This document shows, piece after piece, positions 9,449 to 18,488 of a DNA stretch of 64,000 nucleotides. The stretch is from contig NZ_QFFY01000001.1 in assembly GCF_003131205.1 (NCBI RefSeq), positions 434,001 to 498,000 of the forward strand, in the 5' to 3' direction. This stretch comes from Occallatibacter savannae (lineage in GTDB: Bacteria; Acidobacteriota; Terriglobia; Terriglobales; Acidobacteriaceae). Under the pieces are notes generated by a model. It saw only the letters and a program-made list of their open reading frames with translations, was not told the origin of the DNA and made no database searches. Each line of letters opens with the position of its first letter. The first letter of the stretch is position 1. The position numbers and the translations under genes are program-made.

Positions 9449-9781
9449 TCAGGCCAGAAGGCGCTGTACCTTCTCCTCGATCACATTCTGCGGCGCATAC
9501 CCTACTACCTGGTCGGCAACCTTGCCTCCCTTGAAGAACAGCAGTGCCGGTATGCCTCGAATTCCGTACCGGGAAGGTGTGGCGGCATTATGGTCGACAT
9601 CCACCTTGGCCACCTTCAGTTTGCCCGCATAGCTCTGTGCAACTCCATCCACGATTGGAGCAATCGCCCTGCAGGGGCCGCACCAGGCCGCCCAGAAATC
9701 CACCAGGACCGGCTGCTCACTCTTCAAAACCTCTTGCTCAAACGTCGCGTCGCTTACTTCCAGAACTCCTGCACCCGCCAT
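9449..9781 (-). CDS. trxA: Thioredoxin
   Basis: 110 aa; VLVDFWAAWCGPCRAIAPIVD and YGIRGIPALLFFKGG. Confidence 0.95.
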   Translation of the reverse strand: MAGAGVLEVSDATFEQEVLKSEQPVLVDFWAAWCGPCRAIAPIVDGVAQSYAGKLKVAKVDVDHNAATPSRYGIRGIPALLFFKGGKVADQVVGYAPQNVIEEKVQRLLA

Positions 9782-9929
9782 GATTCTCCTTATCGTGCCA
9801 GCGCACTCAACCAGACTACCTGAGCGGCGCCACTATAAGATGCCTCAAATGTCGGATTGGTCGCAACGTGTCCCGAACCTCGCATTCGGAAGGGCTTGGG
9901 TCCCCAACAATTGCGCGCCCGCAAAATAG

Positions 9930-9962
9930 AAGCGCCCGGATCCTGTACGGATCGCGGGCGCT
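9930..9962. other. Stable hairpin AGCGCCCGGATCC-TGTAC-GGATCGCGGGCGCT
   Basis: Inverted repeat with one bulged base in the trx-thrB intergenic region; no clear U-tract. Confidence 0.45.
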
Positions 9963-10136
9963 AGAGCAGCCCTCCCCCAGAACTGCCCACGCTGCGAATT
10001 TAGGTTGTCTTTACTTCAAGATCAAGGAAACTTAGGTAATCGATCAGGTAATCGTCAGGCGGTGATTTACCTCACGGTCATCACGCCACTTGAAGGGTAA
10101 CTGCTCAGTGAACTTGAAGCAGACAACCAGAACTGT

Positions 10137-11045
10137 TCAGCCTCTCAATTCGGCCGCGCCGACCGGCTGAAAGCGGCTGACACAGAAATGCGCCCTCGCT
10201 GGTGAAATCGCGCTGTGCATCAGTTCGCAAGCTCCAGCCGTTTCGCTCTCGGCCCCAACGATCGCCAGGACCGCAGGTCCTGCACCACTCAACGCGATCC
10301 CGAGAATTCCTTCTCTGCCGGCCAGCGGAAGAAGCTGCGGAAGCAGCCCACACAGTTCCGAGCGGTAAGGCTGGTGAATTCGGTCGCGCATCGCCACCCT
10401 CAACAGATCACCGCGTGCTTGTGCGAACGCAAGTCCAAGGATCGACACCGACTGCAGGTTTATCACCACGTCCTCGCTCGAGTAGTTCCCCGGCAGAACG
10501 GCACGTGCTGTTGCTGTAGCCAGCGACTCCGCCGGGTATGCAACGATCGCTCTCCATTCCGACGGCGGCTCGACCCGTGCGGCGTATACCGAACTTCCGT
10601 TCATGGCGGCAGCGACGAAGCCACCGAGCCAGCATGCTGCGGCGTTGTCGGGGTGGCCCTCAAGCGCGCATGCCTCTTCGAGGACTCGATCGCTGCTCCA
10701 GTGCAAATGCCCGAAATGGACCGCTAAAGCAATGCCCGCAAGTCTGCCGGCCGCGGAAGACCCGCACCCCATGCCAAGCGGGATCTCATTTTGCATCTGG
10801 ATCGTAAGTGGTACAACGGGCCTACCCTGCGCGACCAGCAGACGCCTGTAGGTTTCTAGGATTAGATTGTTCTCCACCTTCGAACAGATCTCGGCATTGC
10901 AGCCATTTGCACTGATTGAGAACTCATCTGCGCGCTGGGCTTCAATCTTGAGATAAAAATCAAGGGCAACGGCGGCGGTATCGAATCCGGAACCCAGATT
11001 TGCCGAAGTCGCCGGAAACTTCATCCGGAATATCTTCTCGGTCAT
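10137..11045 (-). CDS. thrB: Homoserine kinase (GHMP family)
   Basis: 302 aa; FPATSANLGSGFDTAAVAL, EIPLGMGCGSSAAGRLAGIALA, GIALSGAGPAVLAI. Confidence 0.92.
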   Translation of the reverse strand: MTEKIFRMKFPATSANLGSGFDTAAVALDFYLKIEAQRADEFSISANGCNAEICSKVENNLILETYRRLLVAQGRPVVPLTIQMQNEIPLGMGCGSSAAGRLAGIALAVHFGHLHWSSDRVLEEACALEGHPDNAAACWLGGFVAAAMNGSSVYAARVEPPSEWRAIVAYPAESLATATARAVLPGNYSSEDVVINLQSVSILGLAFAQARGDLLRVAMRDRIHQPYRSELCGLLPQLLPLAGREGILGIALSGAGPAVLAIVGAESETAGACELMHSAISPARAHFCVSRFQPVGAAELRG

Positions 11046-12397
11046 TCGCCGAATTCCTTGAGCGCCGCCAGCACCGAGTCTGGCGTAGCGTCAACGACGA
11101 CCGCATCTCGCTTCCGTTCGGCGATCTCTTCCTCATGCTCTGCCGTCTCTTCATCTTCAAGAAGAGTACCGCGATGGAAATTGATCGTGTAGTCGGCATC
11201 TTTCAGAGTGTGCCCGGTGAGAAGCAGCACCACAGATTCGTTCGCCGCTACCTTGCCTTGAGCGCACAGCTTCTTCAAGCCCGCAAGCGTAACTGCGGAG
11301 GCAGGCTCGCAGCCGAGCCCTTCGGCTCCGATTTCCGCTTTCGCAATCGCGATCTCCGCTTCGGAGACATCCAGGCACCAGCCGCCGGAATCGCGAATGA
11401 CCTTCGCTGCTTTGCGCCATGAGGCGGGATTCCCTATTCTGATTGCAGTCGCGCGTGTCTGCGCTTCGACGGGCTGCAACTCCTGGCCATTGCTCTCAGC
11501 AAATGATCGCACCAGCGGATTTGCCCCCTCCGCCTGAACCACGGAGATTCTGGGCATACGAGCAACCAGGCCAAGCTCCTTGAGTTCACGAAAGCCTTTG
11601 CCCAGAGCTGAACTGTTCGCAAGATTGCCGCCCGGGACGATTAGATGATCCGGAACCATCCAGTCGAACGCCTCCGCTATCTCCATCGCCGGCGTCTTCT
11701 GCCCTTCCAGTCGATAGGGATTCACTGAATTCAAAAGATAGATCGGAGCTTCGTTCACGATCTGTGCGAGAACTTTTACACAGCCGTCAAAATCGGTCCG
11801 GAGCTGACATGTGACAGCGCCGTAATCCATGGCCTGCGACAACTTGCCCCACGCAATCTTTCCCTCGGGGATCAGTACAAGGCCGCGAAGGCCCGCGCGC
11901 GCGGCATATGCCGCCATCGCTGCCGATGTGTTTCCAGTCGAAGCGCATGCCACCCACTTAAAGCCACGCTCGCGGGCAACACTTAAGGCAGCTGTCATAC
12001 CCGCGTCCTTGAAGGAGCCCGTGGGGTTCATTCCCTGGTGCTTTGCGAACAATTCATCGAGCCCCAGTGCCTTAGCTGCTCTTTTTAGCTTGTACAAAGG
12101 GGTGTTTCCTTCTCGCAGGCTCACGGCATTGCCGAAGTTGTCAAGAATTGGTAGAAATTCCCGAAACCGCCACACACCGCTCTGGTCGAGTGCTTCGCCT
12201 GAACAGCGGCGTTCACGCCACAACCACTTCAAGGCGCCAGGGTTGGGTCGGTCCTTGCCCGGACCACGCCCCCACCCAGCGTACTCGACCTCAAACAGGT
12301 CGCCGCACTCCGCACAGCGGAAGTCGGGGCGCGCCTCATTGCCTGCGATGCGCGCGCCACATCCGAAGCACCTCAAGCTGTGCAAGTTGTCGTTCAT
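11042..12397 (-). CDS. thrC: Threonine synthase
   Basis: 451 aa; N-terminal Cys ribbon CFGCGARI..FRCAECG; HQGMNPTGSFKDAGMTAALS, CASTGNTSAAMAAYAARAGL; ATGA overlap with thrB. Confidence 0.93.
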   Translation of the reverse strand: MNDNLHSLRCFGCGARIAGNEARPDFRCAECGDLFEVEYAGWGRGPGKDRPNPGALKWLWRERRCSGEALDQSGVWRFREFLPILDNFGNAVSLREGNTPLYKLKRAAKALGLDELFAKHQGMNPTGSFKDAGMTAALSVARERGFKWVACASTGNTSAAMAAYAARAGLRGLVLIPEGKIAWGKLSQAMDYGAVTCQLRTDFDGCVKVLAQIVNEAPIYLLNSVNPYRLEGQKTPAMEIAEAFDWMVPDHLIVPGGNLANSSALGKGFRELKELGLVARMPRISVVQAEGANPLVRSFAESNGQELQPVEAQTRATAIRIGNPASWRKAAKVIRDSGGWCLDVSEAEIAIAKAEIGAEGLGCEPASAVTLAGLKKLCAQGKVAANESVVLLLTGHTLKDADYTINFHRGTLLEDEETAEHEEEIAERKRDAVVVDATPDSVLAALKEFGE

Positions 12398-12470
12398 GCT
12401 CTTGGTCTTAGCCTATCAGAGCCATGAATCACTCCTCATCACAGCTAGGTGGCAAGTCGTTGCTGCTGAT

Positions 12471-13547
12471 TCAGAACCCGATGAGCACAGGTTCTATCTC
12501 AAGATCAATCGAGAACTTCGCAGAAACAGCCGTTCTTATAGCGTGCGCCAGAGCCAAGATCTCCGCCGCGGTCGCACCCCCGAGATTCACCAGAGCCAAC
12601 GTATGTTTCGAAGAGATGGCTGCACGACCCAGTCGAAACCCTCGACAGAACCCGGATCTCTCCATCAGCCAGGCGGCCGAAATCTTCATCATGGCTGGAA
12701 ACTCCGGGCCCGCAGGAAAGCGCGGCGGTTCCGCACCCGCGATCCGCGCAATCTCTGCTGCCTTCTCCTCAGCGATCACGGGGTTCTTGAAGAAGCTTCC
12801 TGCGCTTCGACAATCTGCATCCCCCTCCACCAGAAGCATGCCTTTCGATCTCCGGATTCGTCGCACCGCTTCAGCCACTTCTGTCAGAGATGGTTTGGAT
12901 TCTCCCGGAAACTCACGTTGCACGTCAGCGTACTTTAGGATCGGCGATCCTCCCCTGGTGAGCCGGTACACCACCGAAAGGATCACAAAACGACCTCTAT
13001 CTGCCGTGTTGAATCGGCTTCGGCGGTAGGCGAACGCACACTCGTCCGCACGGAAGTCGGCGATCTCGTTTCGCTCAAGATCAAGTGCCCGGACCTCATA
13101 GATGGTGCTCGCAACTTCCTGTCCGTAGGCGCCGACATTCTGAACCGGCGTACCGCCTACCGTTCCCGGAATTCCCGCGAGACATTCGAGCCCTGCACTG
13201 TTTTCTTCCACCGTCCGTTGAACGAAGGTATCCCAGTCCTCGCCTGCTGCCGCCGTGTAGTATCGTTCCCAATCTGCTCGCGCGATCGCTACGTGAACTC
13301 CCTTGAGACCCAACTTGATCACGACCCCGTTGAATCCCGCATCGGCCACCAGCAGATTGCTTCCACCACCCAGGACAAACAGCGGCACCCCCCCTGCCGT
13401 GGCCCACTTGACCGCCTCCAATACCTCGTCCTCAGTCTCAGGCTCTGCAAACCAGCGCGCCGGTCCACCCACCCCCAGCGTTGTCAGCGGCCCAAGCTCC
13501 CTGTTTTCTTCGATCCGCATTTCCATCAAGGGTAAATCAGGGCTCAA
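12471..13547 (-). CDS. murB: UDP-N-acetylenolpyruvoylglucosamine reductase MurB
   Basis: 358 aa; TTLGVGGPARWFAEP, VLGGGSNLLVAD, GLECLAGIPGTVGGTPVQNVGAYGQEV, SAGSFFKNPV. Confidence 0.95.
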   Translation of the reverse strand: MSPDLPLMEMRIEENRELGPLTTLGVGGPARWFAEPETEDEVLEAVKWATAGGVPLFVLGGGSNLLVADAGFNGVVIKLGLKGVHVAIARADWERYYTAAAGEDWDTFVQRTVEENSAGLECLAGIPGTVGGTPVQNVGAYGQEVASTIYEVRALDLERNEIADFRADECAFAYRRSRFNTADRGRFVILSVVYRLTRGGSPILKYADVQREFPGESKPSLTEVAEAVRRIRRSKGMLLVEGDADCRSAGSFFKNPVIAEEKAAEIARIAGAEPPRFPAGPEFPAMMKISAAWLMERSGFCRGFRLGRAAISSKHTLALVNLGGATAAEILALAHAIRTAVSAKFSIDLEIEPVLIGF

Positions 13548-13600
13548 TGCCTGCTTTTCTGTAGAATGAAGTCAGGCAGTCCACATCTGCCGGAGGTTAC

Positions 13601-14029
13601 ATGTATCCAGAACTGATGGTCATTCCCATGCGCGAAGAGCTCACCCGCGCTGGCATCACGGAATCTCGCACCGCCGATGAAGTCGACGCCGCCGTCTCGC
13701 AACCCGGAACCACCCTCGTCGTGGTGAACTCGATTTGCGGCTGCGCTGCCGGCAAGATGCGTCCCGGCGTCCGCCTCGCGCTTTCCAATACGCAGAACCA
13801 GCCCGACCGCAAGATCACCGTCTTCGCTGGCCAGGACCGCGAAGCCACTGAACGCGCCCGCAGCTACTTCGACGGGAACCCGCCCACCTCGCCCGCCATC
13901 GCCATCATGCGCGACGGCAAGCTCGTCTACCTCATGCAGCGCTTCGTCATCGAGCAGTCCACCGCGCAGCAGATCGCCGGCGAACTCATCCGCGCCTTCG
14001 ACGAGTTCTGCGCCAAAGCGACGGCATAA
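13601..14029 (+). CDS. BrxA/BrxB-family bacilliredoxin
   Basis: 142 aa; MYPELMVIPMREELTRAG, VVVNSICGCAAGKMRPGV (CGC motif). Confidence 0.9.
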   Translation: MYPELMVIPMREELTRAGITESRTADEVDAAVSQPGTTLVVVNSICGCAAGKMRPGVRLALSNTQNQPDRKITVFAGQDREATERARSYFDGNPPTSPAIAIMRDGKLVYLMQRFVIEQSTAQQIAGELIRAFDEFCAKATA

Positions 14030-14045
14030 CCTAAACATCTGCGCA

Positions 14046-14084
14046 AACATGAACGGCCTTCCGCACAGGAAGGCCGTTCATGTT
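14046..14084. terminator. Bidirectional terminator-like hairpin, perfect 17-bp stem
   Basis: AACATGAACGGCCTTCC-GCACA-GGAAGGCCGTTCATGTT between convergent bacilliredoxin and permease genes. Confidence 0.8.
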
Positions 14085-14094
14085 GCATCGCATT

Positions 14095-15663
14095 TCAGCC
14101 TGCCTTTGAAGAAGAGTTACGAGACCAAAGCCAGTACACCGGCGCCCCGAGAACTACGATTGCCAGTCCCGGCCACGTGTATTGCGGCTTGTAGCGCAGA
14201 AGCACGATACAAATCCAGGAAGCCATCACGATGTAGAGGCCCGGAAGCACGGGATATCCCAGAGCCTTGTACGGACGGCTCGCATCGGGCTGCTTCACGC
14301 GAAGCACGAATAGTCCCAGAATCGTCAACATGTAAAAAACCAGCGCCGCGAAGATGATGTAGTCGAGTAGCTGGCTATATGACCCGGAGATGCACAGCAG
14401 CGCTGTCCAGCACGCCTGCACCATCAATCCCGTAGCCGGCGTCTTGTACTTCTCGTTTAGCTTGCCTACGGACCTGAAGAACAGCCCGTCTTGGCTCATT
14501 GCGTAGTAAACGCGCGCCCCCGCCAGTGACAGTCCGTTCGCGCAGCCGAAGGTTGAGATCATGATGGCGGCAGCCATCAGGTACGCTCCGCCCGAGTGGA
14601 ACACCACTGCAAGAGCAGCTGTTCCGACCCGATCCTCGGCAGCAAACTGAATTCCTCGCGCTAGCGCTGTCGTACCCTGCGGGTCTCCGTGCATCGGCAG
14701 CACCATCAAGTAGCCGATCGTCGCCAGGACGTACACCGTTGTGACAAACCCAGTACCCAGAACCAGCGACAGTGGTATGTTGCGCCGCGGATTCTTCACC
14801 TCTCCGGCAGTGAACGTTATGTTGTTCCAGGCATCCGATGAAAACAATGATCCGACCTGCACCACAGCGAGTACTACGACCAGATTGACCAGCACGATTG
14901 GGCCGCCGATACCCACCTGCACCGGATGCATCGCGTGCCAACCCGCATTCCTCCAGAACTCGCTCATATTCGAGCCAAAGTTCGCAGCCATCGCGGTCGC
15001 ATTTCGCCCAATCGTCAACGTCAGCAGGATAAGGCCAGCCATCGAAAGCGCCTTCGCCGACGTGAAGATGTTCTGGATCAGTGCACCGAGCTTCACGCCG
15101 AAGATGTTCACGACCGCCAGGAAAAACACCACGATGATTCCCGTCAGGTTGGCAGTGTTCACGCCGATATCCATGTTCCCCAACACCATCGGCCCCAGAG
15201 CGATCGGTGGCACGTGAGCAATATGCCATAGCCAGTGCGTGGTCGAGATCGTCGGGAAGAATACCCCGAGAAATTTGCCGAACGCTACGCATACCGCAGC
15301 GATGGTCCCCGTCTGGATTACCATGAAGAGCGTCCAGCCGTAGAGGAACCCCCACATCGGCCCCAATGCTTCTCTCAGATACACGTATTGGCCGCCGGCC
15401 TTCGGCATCATCGCTGCGAGCTCGCCATAGCTGAGCGCGCCGATCATCGTCAGAATTCCCGTGACAATCCAAGCGCCAACCACTAGGGCAGGTGAGTTTG
15501 TCGTTCGCGCAATATCAGCGTTGACCAAGAATATCCCGGATCCGATCATCGATCCGGCTACGAGCGCGGTAGAACTGAATAGCCCAAGTGTCGGCACCAT
15601 TCCAGGCGCATGGCTCGTCTCGGAGCGCTGTTTTTCAGAGGTGGTAAGTTCAGGGGTCGCCAC
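14095..15663 (-). CDS. APC-family amino acid permease
   Basis: 522 aa; SMIGSGIFLVNADIART, GGQYVYLREALGPMWGFLYGW; about 12 TM helices. Confidence 0.9.
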   Translation of the reverse strand: MATPELTTSEKQRSETSHAPGMVPTLGLFSSTALVAGSMIGSGIFLVNADIARTTNSPALVVGAWIVTGILTMIGALSYGELAAMMPKAGGQYVYLREALGPMWGFLYGWTLFMVIQTGTIAAVCVAFGKFLGVFFPTISTTHWLWHIAHVPPIALGPMVLGNMDIGVNTANLTGIIVVFFLAVVNIFGVKLGALIQNIFTSAKALSMAGLILLTLTIGRNATAMAANFGSNMSEFWRNAGWHAMHPVQVGIGGPIVLVNLVVVLAVVQVGSLFSSDAWNNITFTAGEVKNPRRNIPLSLVLGTGFVTTVYVLATIGYLMVLPMHGDPQGTTALARGIQFAAEDRVGTAALAVVFHSGGAYLMAAAIMISTFGCANGLSLAGARVYYAMSQDGLFFRSVGKLNEKYKTPATGLMVQACWTALLCISGSYSQLLDYIIFAALVFYMLTILGLFVLRVKQPDASRPYKALGYPVLPGLYIVMASWICIVLLRYKPQYTWPGLAIVVLGAPVYWLWSRNSSSKAG

Positions 15664-15715
15664 TGCGCTTGTTTTATCCGAATTCGACTCGATTTGTCTC
15701 GCCTAAACTTCCGTC

Positions 15716-16357
15716 TCAGCTAAGCTCCCTTACCCACCGTGCAAACTCTCGGGCAGGATCTGCAGCCTTGAAGATAGCTTCTGAAACCGCAACCATAGTG
15801 GCGCCGGCGTCGAGCACAGCTCTCGCGTTCGCCAGCGTTATGCCTGCAGCCGCACTCAATACCACGCCGGATCCTGCCTGTTCGCGCAAGCGGCGAACGC
15901 CCTCGACGCCGATGGGCACCTCTTCCGTGCGTTTTGTGCGGGTCTCGAAAACTGGGCCAATCGCCAGATAGTCCGCTGGCACACCCAAAATTCCCGGAAC
16001 CAGGTCATGGCTACCTCCAAATGTACCTACGATCCGAGAAGGTCCTAAAAGCGATCGAGCCTGCGAGGGAGACAGATCCCCTTCGTCGACATGCACCCCG
16101 TTAAAGCCAATTTTGCCTACCAGATCTGCCCGGTCATCTAGAATCAACTTCACATATTGGCTCGGCATCGCTCTTCGCAAGACTGCTGAGTCAGAGATGA
16201 TCTCAGACTCCGATCCAACCTTGTTGCGGTACTCCAGCAGAGTAACTCCCTCGCCCACAAGCGAGGTGCCGAGTCTTATCAGATACTTTTCGCGGTCGAC
16301 TTTCGGAATCACTGACGCGTCGAGAATCGGATACACCTTCGGGAACACAAGCGCCAT
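15716..16357 (-). CDS. thiE: Thiamine phosphate synthase-like (ThiE family)
   Basis: 213 aa; TIM-barrel with LLEYRNK, DDRADL, GVHVDEGDLS, YLAIGPVFETRTK. Confidence 0.75.
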   Translation of the reverse strand: MALVFPKVYPILDASVIPKVDREKYLIRLGTSLVGEGVTLLEYRNKVGSESEIISDSAVLRRAMPSQYVKLILDDRADLVGKIGFNGVHVDEGDLSPSQARSLLGPSRIVGTFGGSHDLVPGILGVPADYLAIGPVFETRTKRTEEVPIGVEGVRRLREQAGSGVVLSAAAGITLANARAVLDAGATMVAVSEAIFKAADPAREFARWVRELS

Positions 16358-16435
16358 CAGCTCAGCTTAATTCAAAGCCGCACCCGCGACCGATGGAGCC
16401 ACCGGGCGTCCCGGACTTCCAGTGCATAAATCTCT

Positions 16436-16936
16436 TCACATCTCGTCCGCGGACGGACCGTATGTGCCAGGGATCTTCTTATCAAGCATGCGCAAGTAGA
16501 CCCCTAACTGGCTTCGATGGTGAATGAGGTGGTTCATCACCCAGGTACGCCATACGTTGTACTTGCTGTCGTCGATCCAGGTCTGGTCACCAGCCACGAA
16601 CTTCCAATTCGAATCCCACTTCTCCGGAGTCATCGCAGCCAGCGCTGGCTCAACCTCCTTCACCTGCTTCTCAAAGCGTGTCAACAGCTCCTGCTTGCTG
16701 CTTGGATCCTTTGAGTTCATCTCCGGGTTCCAGTCCAGCCGGTCCCGGGTGAGCGTATGCAGTGCCCAGTCTCCGTTCGTGTCGGACACGTGCCCGGCGA
16801 GTTTGCCGAGCTTCATGGATTTGGCATGCGGTTGCCAATCGAAATCGAGATCCTCGGGGATAGCCTCAAGCAGCTTCCGGGTATTGGCCGTCTCGCGGTT
16901 GTATTCAGCGATAAGTTCTCTTTGAATGTCCATCAT
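16436..16936 (-). CDS. DinB/YfiT-family protein
   Basis: 166 aa; LAGHVSD...VWRTWVMNHLIHHRSQLGVYLRML metal-binding His pattern. Confidence 0.8.
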   Translation of the reverse strand: MMDIQRELIAEYNRETANTRKLLEAIPEDLDFDWQPHAKSMKLGKLAGHVSDTNGDWALHTLTRDRLDWNPEMNSKDPSSKQELLTRFEKQVKEVEPALAAMTPEKWDSNWKFVAGDQTWIDDSKYNVWRTWVMNHLIHHRSQLGVYLRMLDKKIPGTYGPSADEM

Positions 16937-17026
16937 GCATCCTCCGCCTTGCGATGGACAGCATATCTGATTCCCGTGTGAATACGCGAAGAAAGAGCGG
17001 CACGCCCTGTTCGTCCAAACTCCGCC

Positions 17027-18439
17027 TCAAACTGATCGGCGAGCCTCTGAAACGATCGGCAGCCCCGCCGCCTCCCACGCCGCCAGTCCGCCGGCAATCT
17101 CGATGAGGTTCGTGATGCCGTGCTGGTGCAAGATGCTTACCGCGATCGACGATCGGTAGCCTCCCGCACAGTGCACCGCGATCCGGCGATCGCATGGTAC
17201 ACTCGGGATCCTTTCCTGCAAACGATTTAAAGGGATGTTCGTGCTCGATGCGATGTGTTTCCCTTCCCATTCCGAAGGCGCACGAACATCGAGCAAAAAC
17301 GGAGGGTCCGAAGATTCCAGTTCATCCGCCGCAACCAGCACACTCACGCGCTCAGTTGGCCACACAAGGTCTGGCCGATCCGCGAGAGAGGACATCCCGC
17401 CTGCAAGACAGCCCATAATGTGATCGAATCCGATCCGGCCTAGGCGAACAGCTGCCTCGTATTCACGGCCCGGTTCGGAAATAATCACGATAGGCTTCGA
17501 GCGGTCCAGCACCGTCCCTGCCCACGTCGCGTACTGACCTCCGAGCCCGATGTTGATGCTGCCGGCCAAATGTCCCTTCGCATACTCGCTAGGCTCTCGG
17601 ACGTCCAGAATCTGCGCGCCTCGATCCCCCAAGGCCAGCACCTCGTCCAGTTCTACATTCCGCAGTACCTGCTCTATCTTCTGGTCGAGCGTCGCGCGCT
17701 CTCGGGTATTCAGCACGGCATCATAGGTGAAGTAGGGCGGCGCGTCAGGCTGGTCGGCTGTCACCAGCCTAATGAATTCATCCTTCGACATCGGCTTCAA
17801 CGCGTAGTTGAACCGTCTCTGGTCCCCAAGCGTCGAGACCGTGTCCGACGAGAGCTTCTTGCCGCAAAGCGATCCCGCGCCATGCGCAGGATAAACAAGG
17901 ATCGAGTCAGGCAAAGTCAAGAGCTTCGTATGCAGAGAATCGTACAGATGTCCGCCCAGTTCATCCGCTGTCCACCCGAGCGATGCCCGAAGATCGGGTC
18001 TTCCCACGTCGCCGATGAAAAGAGTGTCGCCGGTGAGCACCGCGTACGGATCAATGTCGCTCTTTGATCGATCGAACACAAGAATCGAGATGGATTCGAT
18101 CGTGTGCCCCGGCGTATGCAACACCTGCAGCCGCATTCCGGGGAAATCGATGACATCGCCGTCCTTCATGCGAATAAAGCTATACTCTGCCTCAGCCCGC
18201 GATCCGAGGTGAATCGTGGCCCCGCATGCATCTCTCAGCTCGAGATGTCCGGCAACGAAATCAGCGTGAAAGTGCGTCAGGAATACGTGCCGGATTTTCA
18301 GCCCGAACTTCTGGGAGTCGACAACGTACTGGTGAATATCCCGCTGCGGGTCCACAATCACCGCAGTCTCGCTCTCCTCGTCTCCGAGAAAATACGACGC
18401 ATGGGCGAGACAGCCGAGATAGTACTGCTTCAGGATCAT
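17027..18439 (-). CDS. MBL-fold hydrolase with two rhodanese domains (persulfide dioxygenase-like)
   Basis: 470 aa; THFHADFVAGH, HTPGHT, TGDTLFIGDVGRPDL; rhodanese repeats ILDVREPSEYAKGH and LLDVRAPSEWEGKH. Confidence 0.9.
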   Translation of the reverse strand: MILKQYYLGCLAHASYFLGDEESETAVIVDPQRDIHQYVVDSQKFGLKIRHVFLTHFHADFVAGHLELRDACGATIHLGSRAEAEYSFIRMKDGDVIDFPGMRLQVLHTPGHTIESISILVFDRSKSDIDPYAVLTGDTLFIGDVGRPDLRASLGWTADELGGHLYDSLHTKLLTLPDSILVYPAHGAGSLCGKKLSSDTVSTLGDQRRFNYALKPMSKDEFIRLVTADQPDAPPYFTYDAVLNTRERATLDQKIEQVLRNVELDEVLALGDRGAQILDVREPSEYAKGHLAGSINIGLGGQYATWAGTVLDRSKPIVIISEPGREYEAAVRLGRIGFDHIMGCLAGGMSSLADRPDLVWPTERVSVLVAADELESSDPPFLLDVRAPSEWEGKHIASSTNIPLNRLQERIPSVPCDRRIAVHCAGGYRSSIAVSILHQHGITNLIEIAGGLAAWEAAGLPIVSEARRSV

Positions 18440-18488
18440 TGGGTGCCTGCGAGTCTAACACCGCAATTGCTCGCCGTCAGCCGAAAAC

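Noticed and set aside
14375-15472. 365-aa alternate-frame ORF on the permease strand
   Set aside because: Shifted-frame shadow of the amino-acid permease, with no domain and Arg/Gly/His-rich composition.
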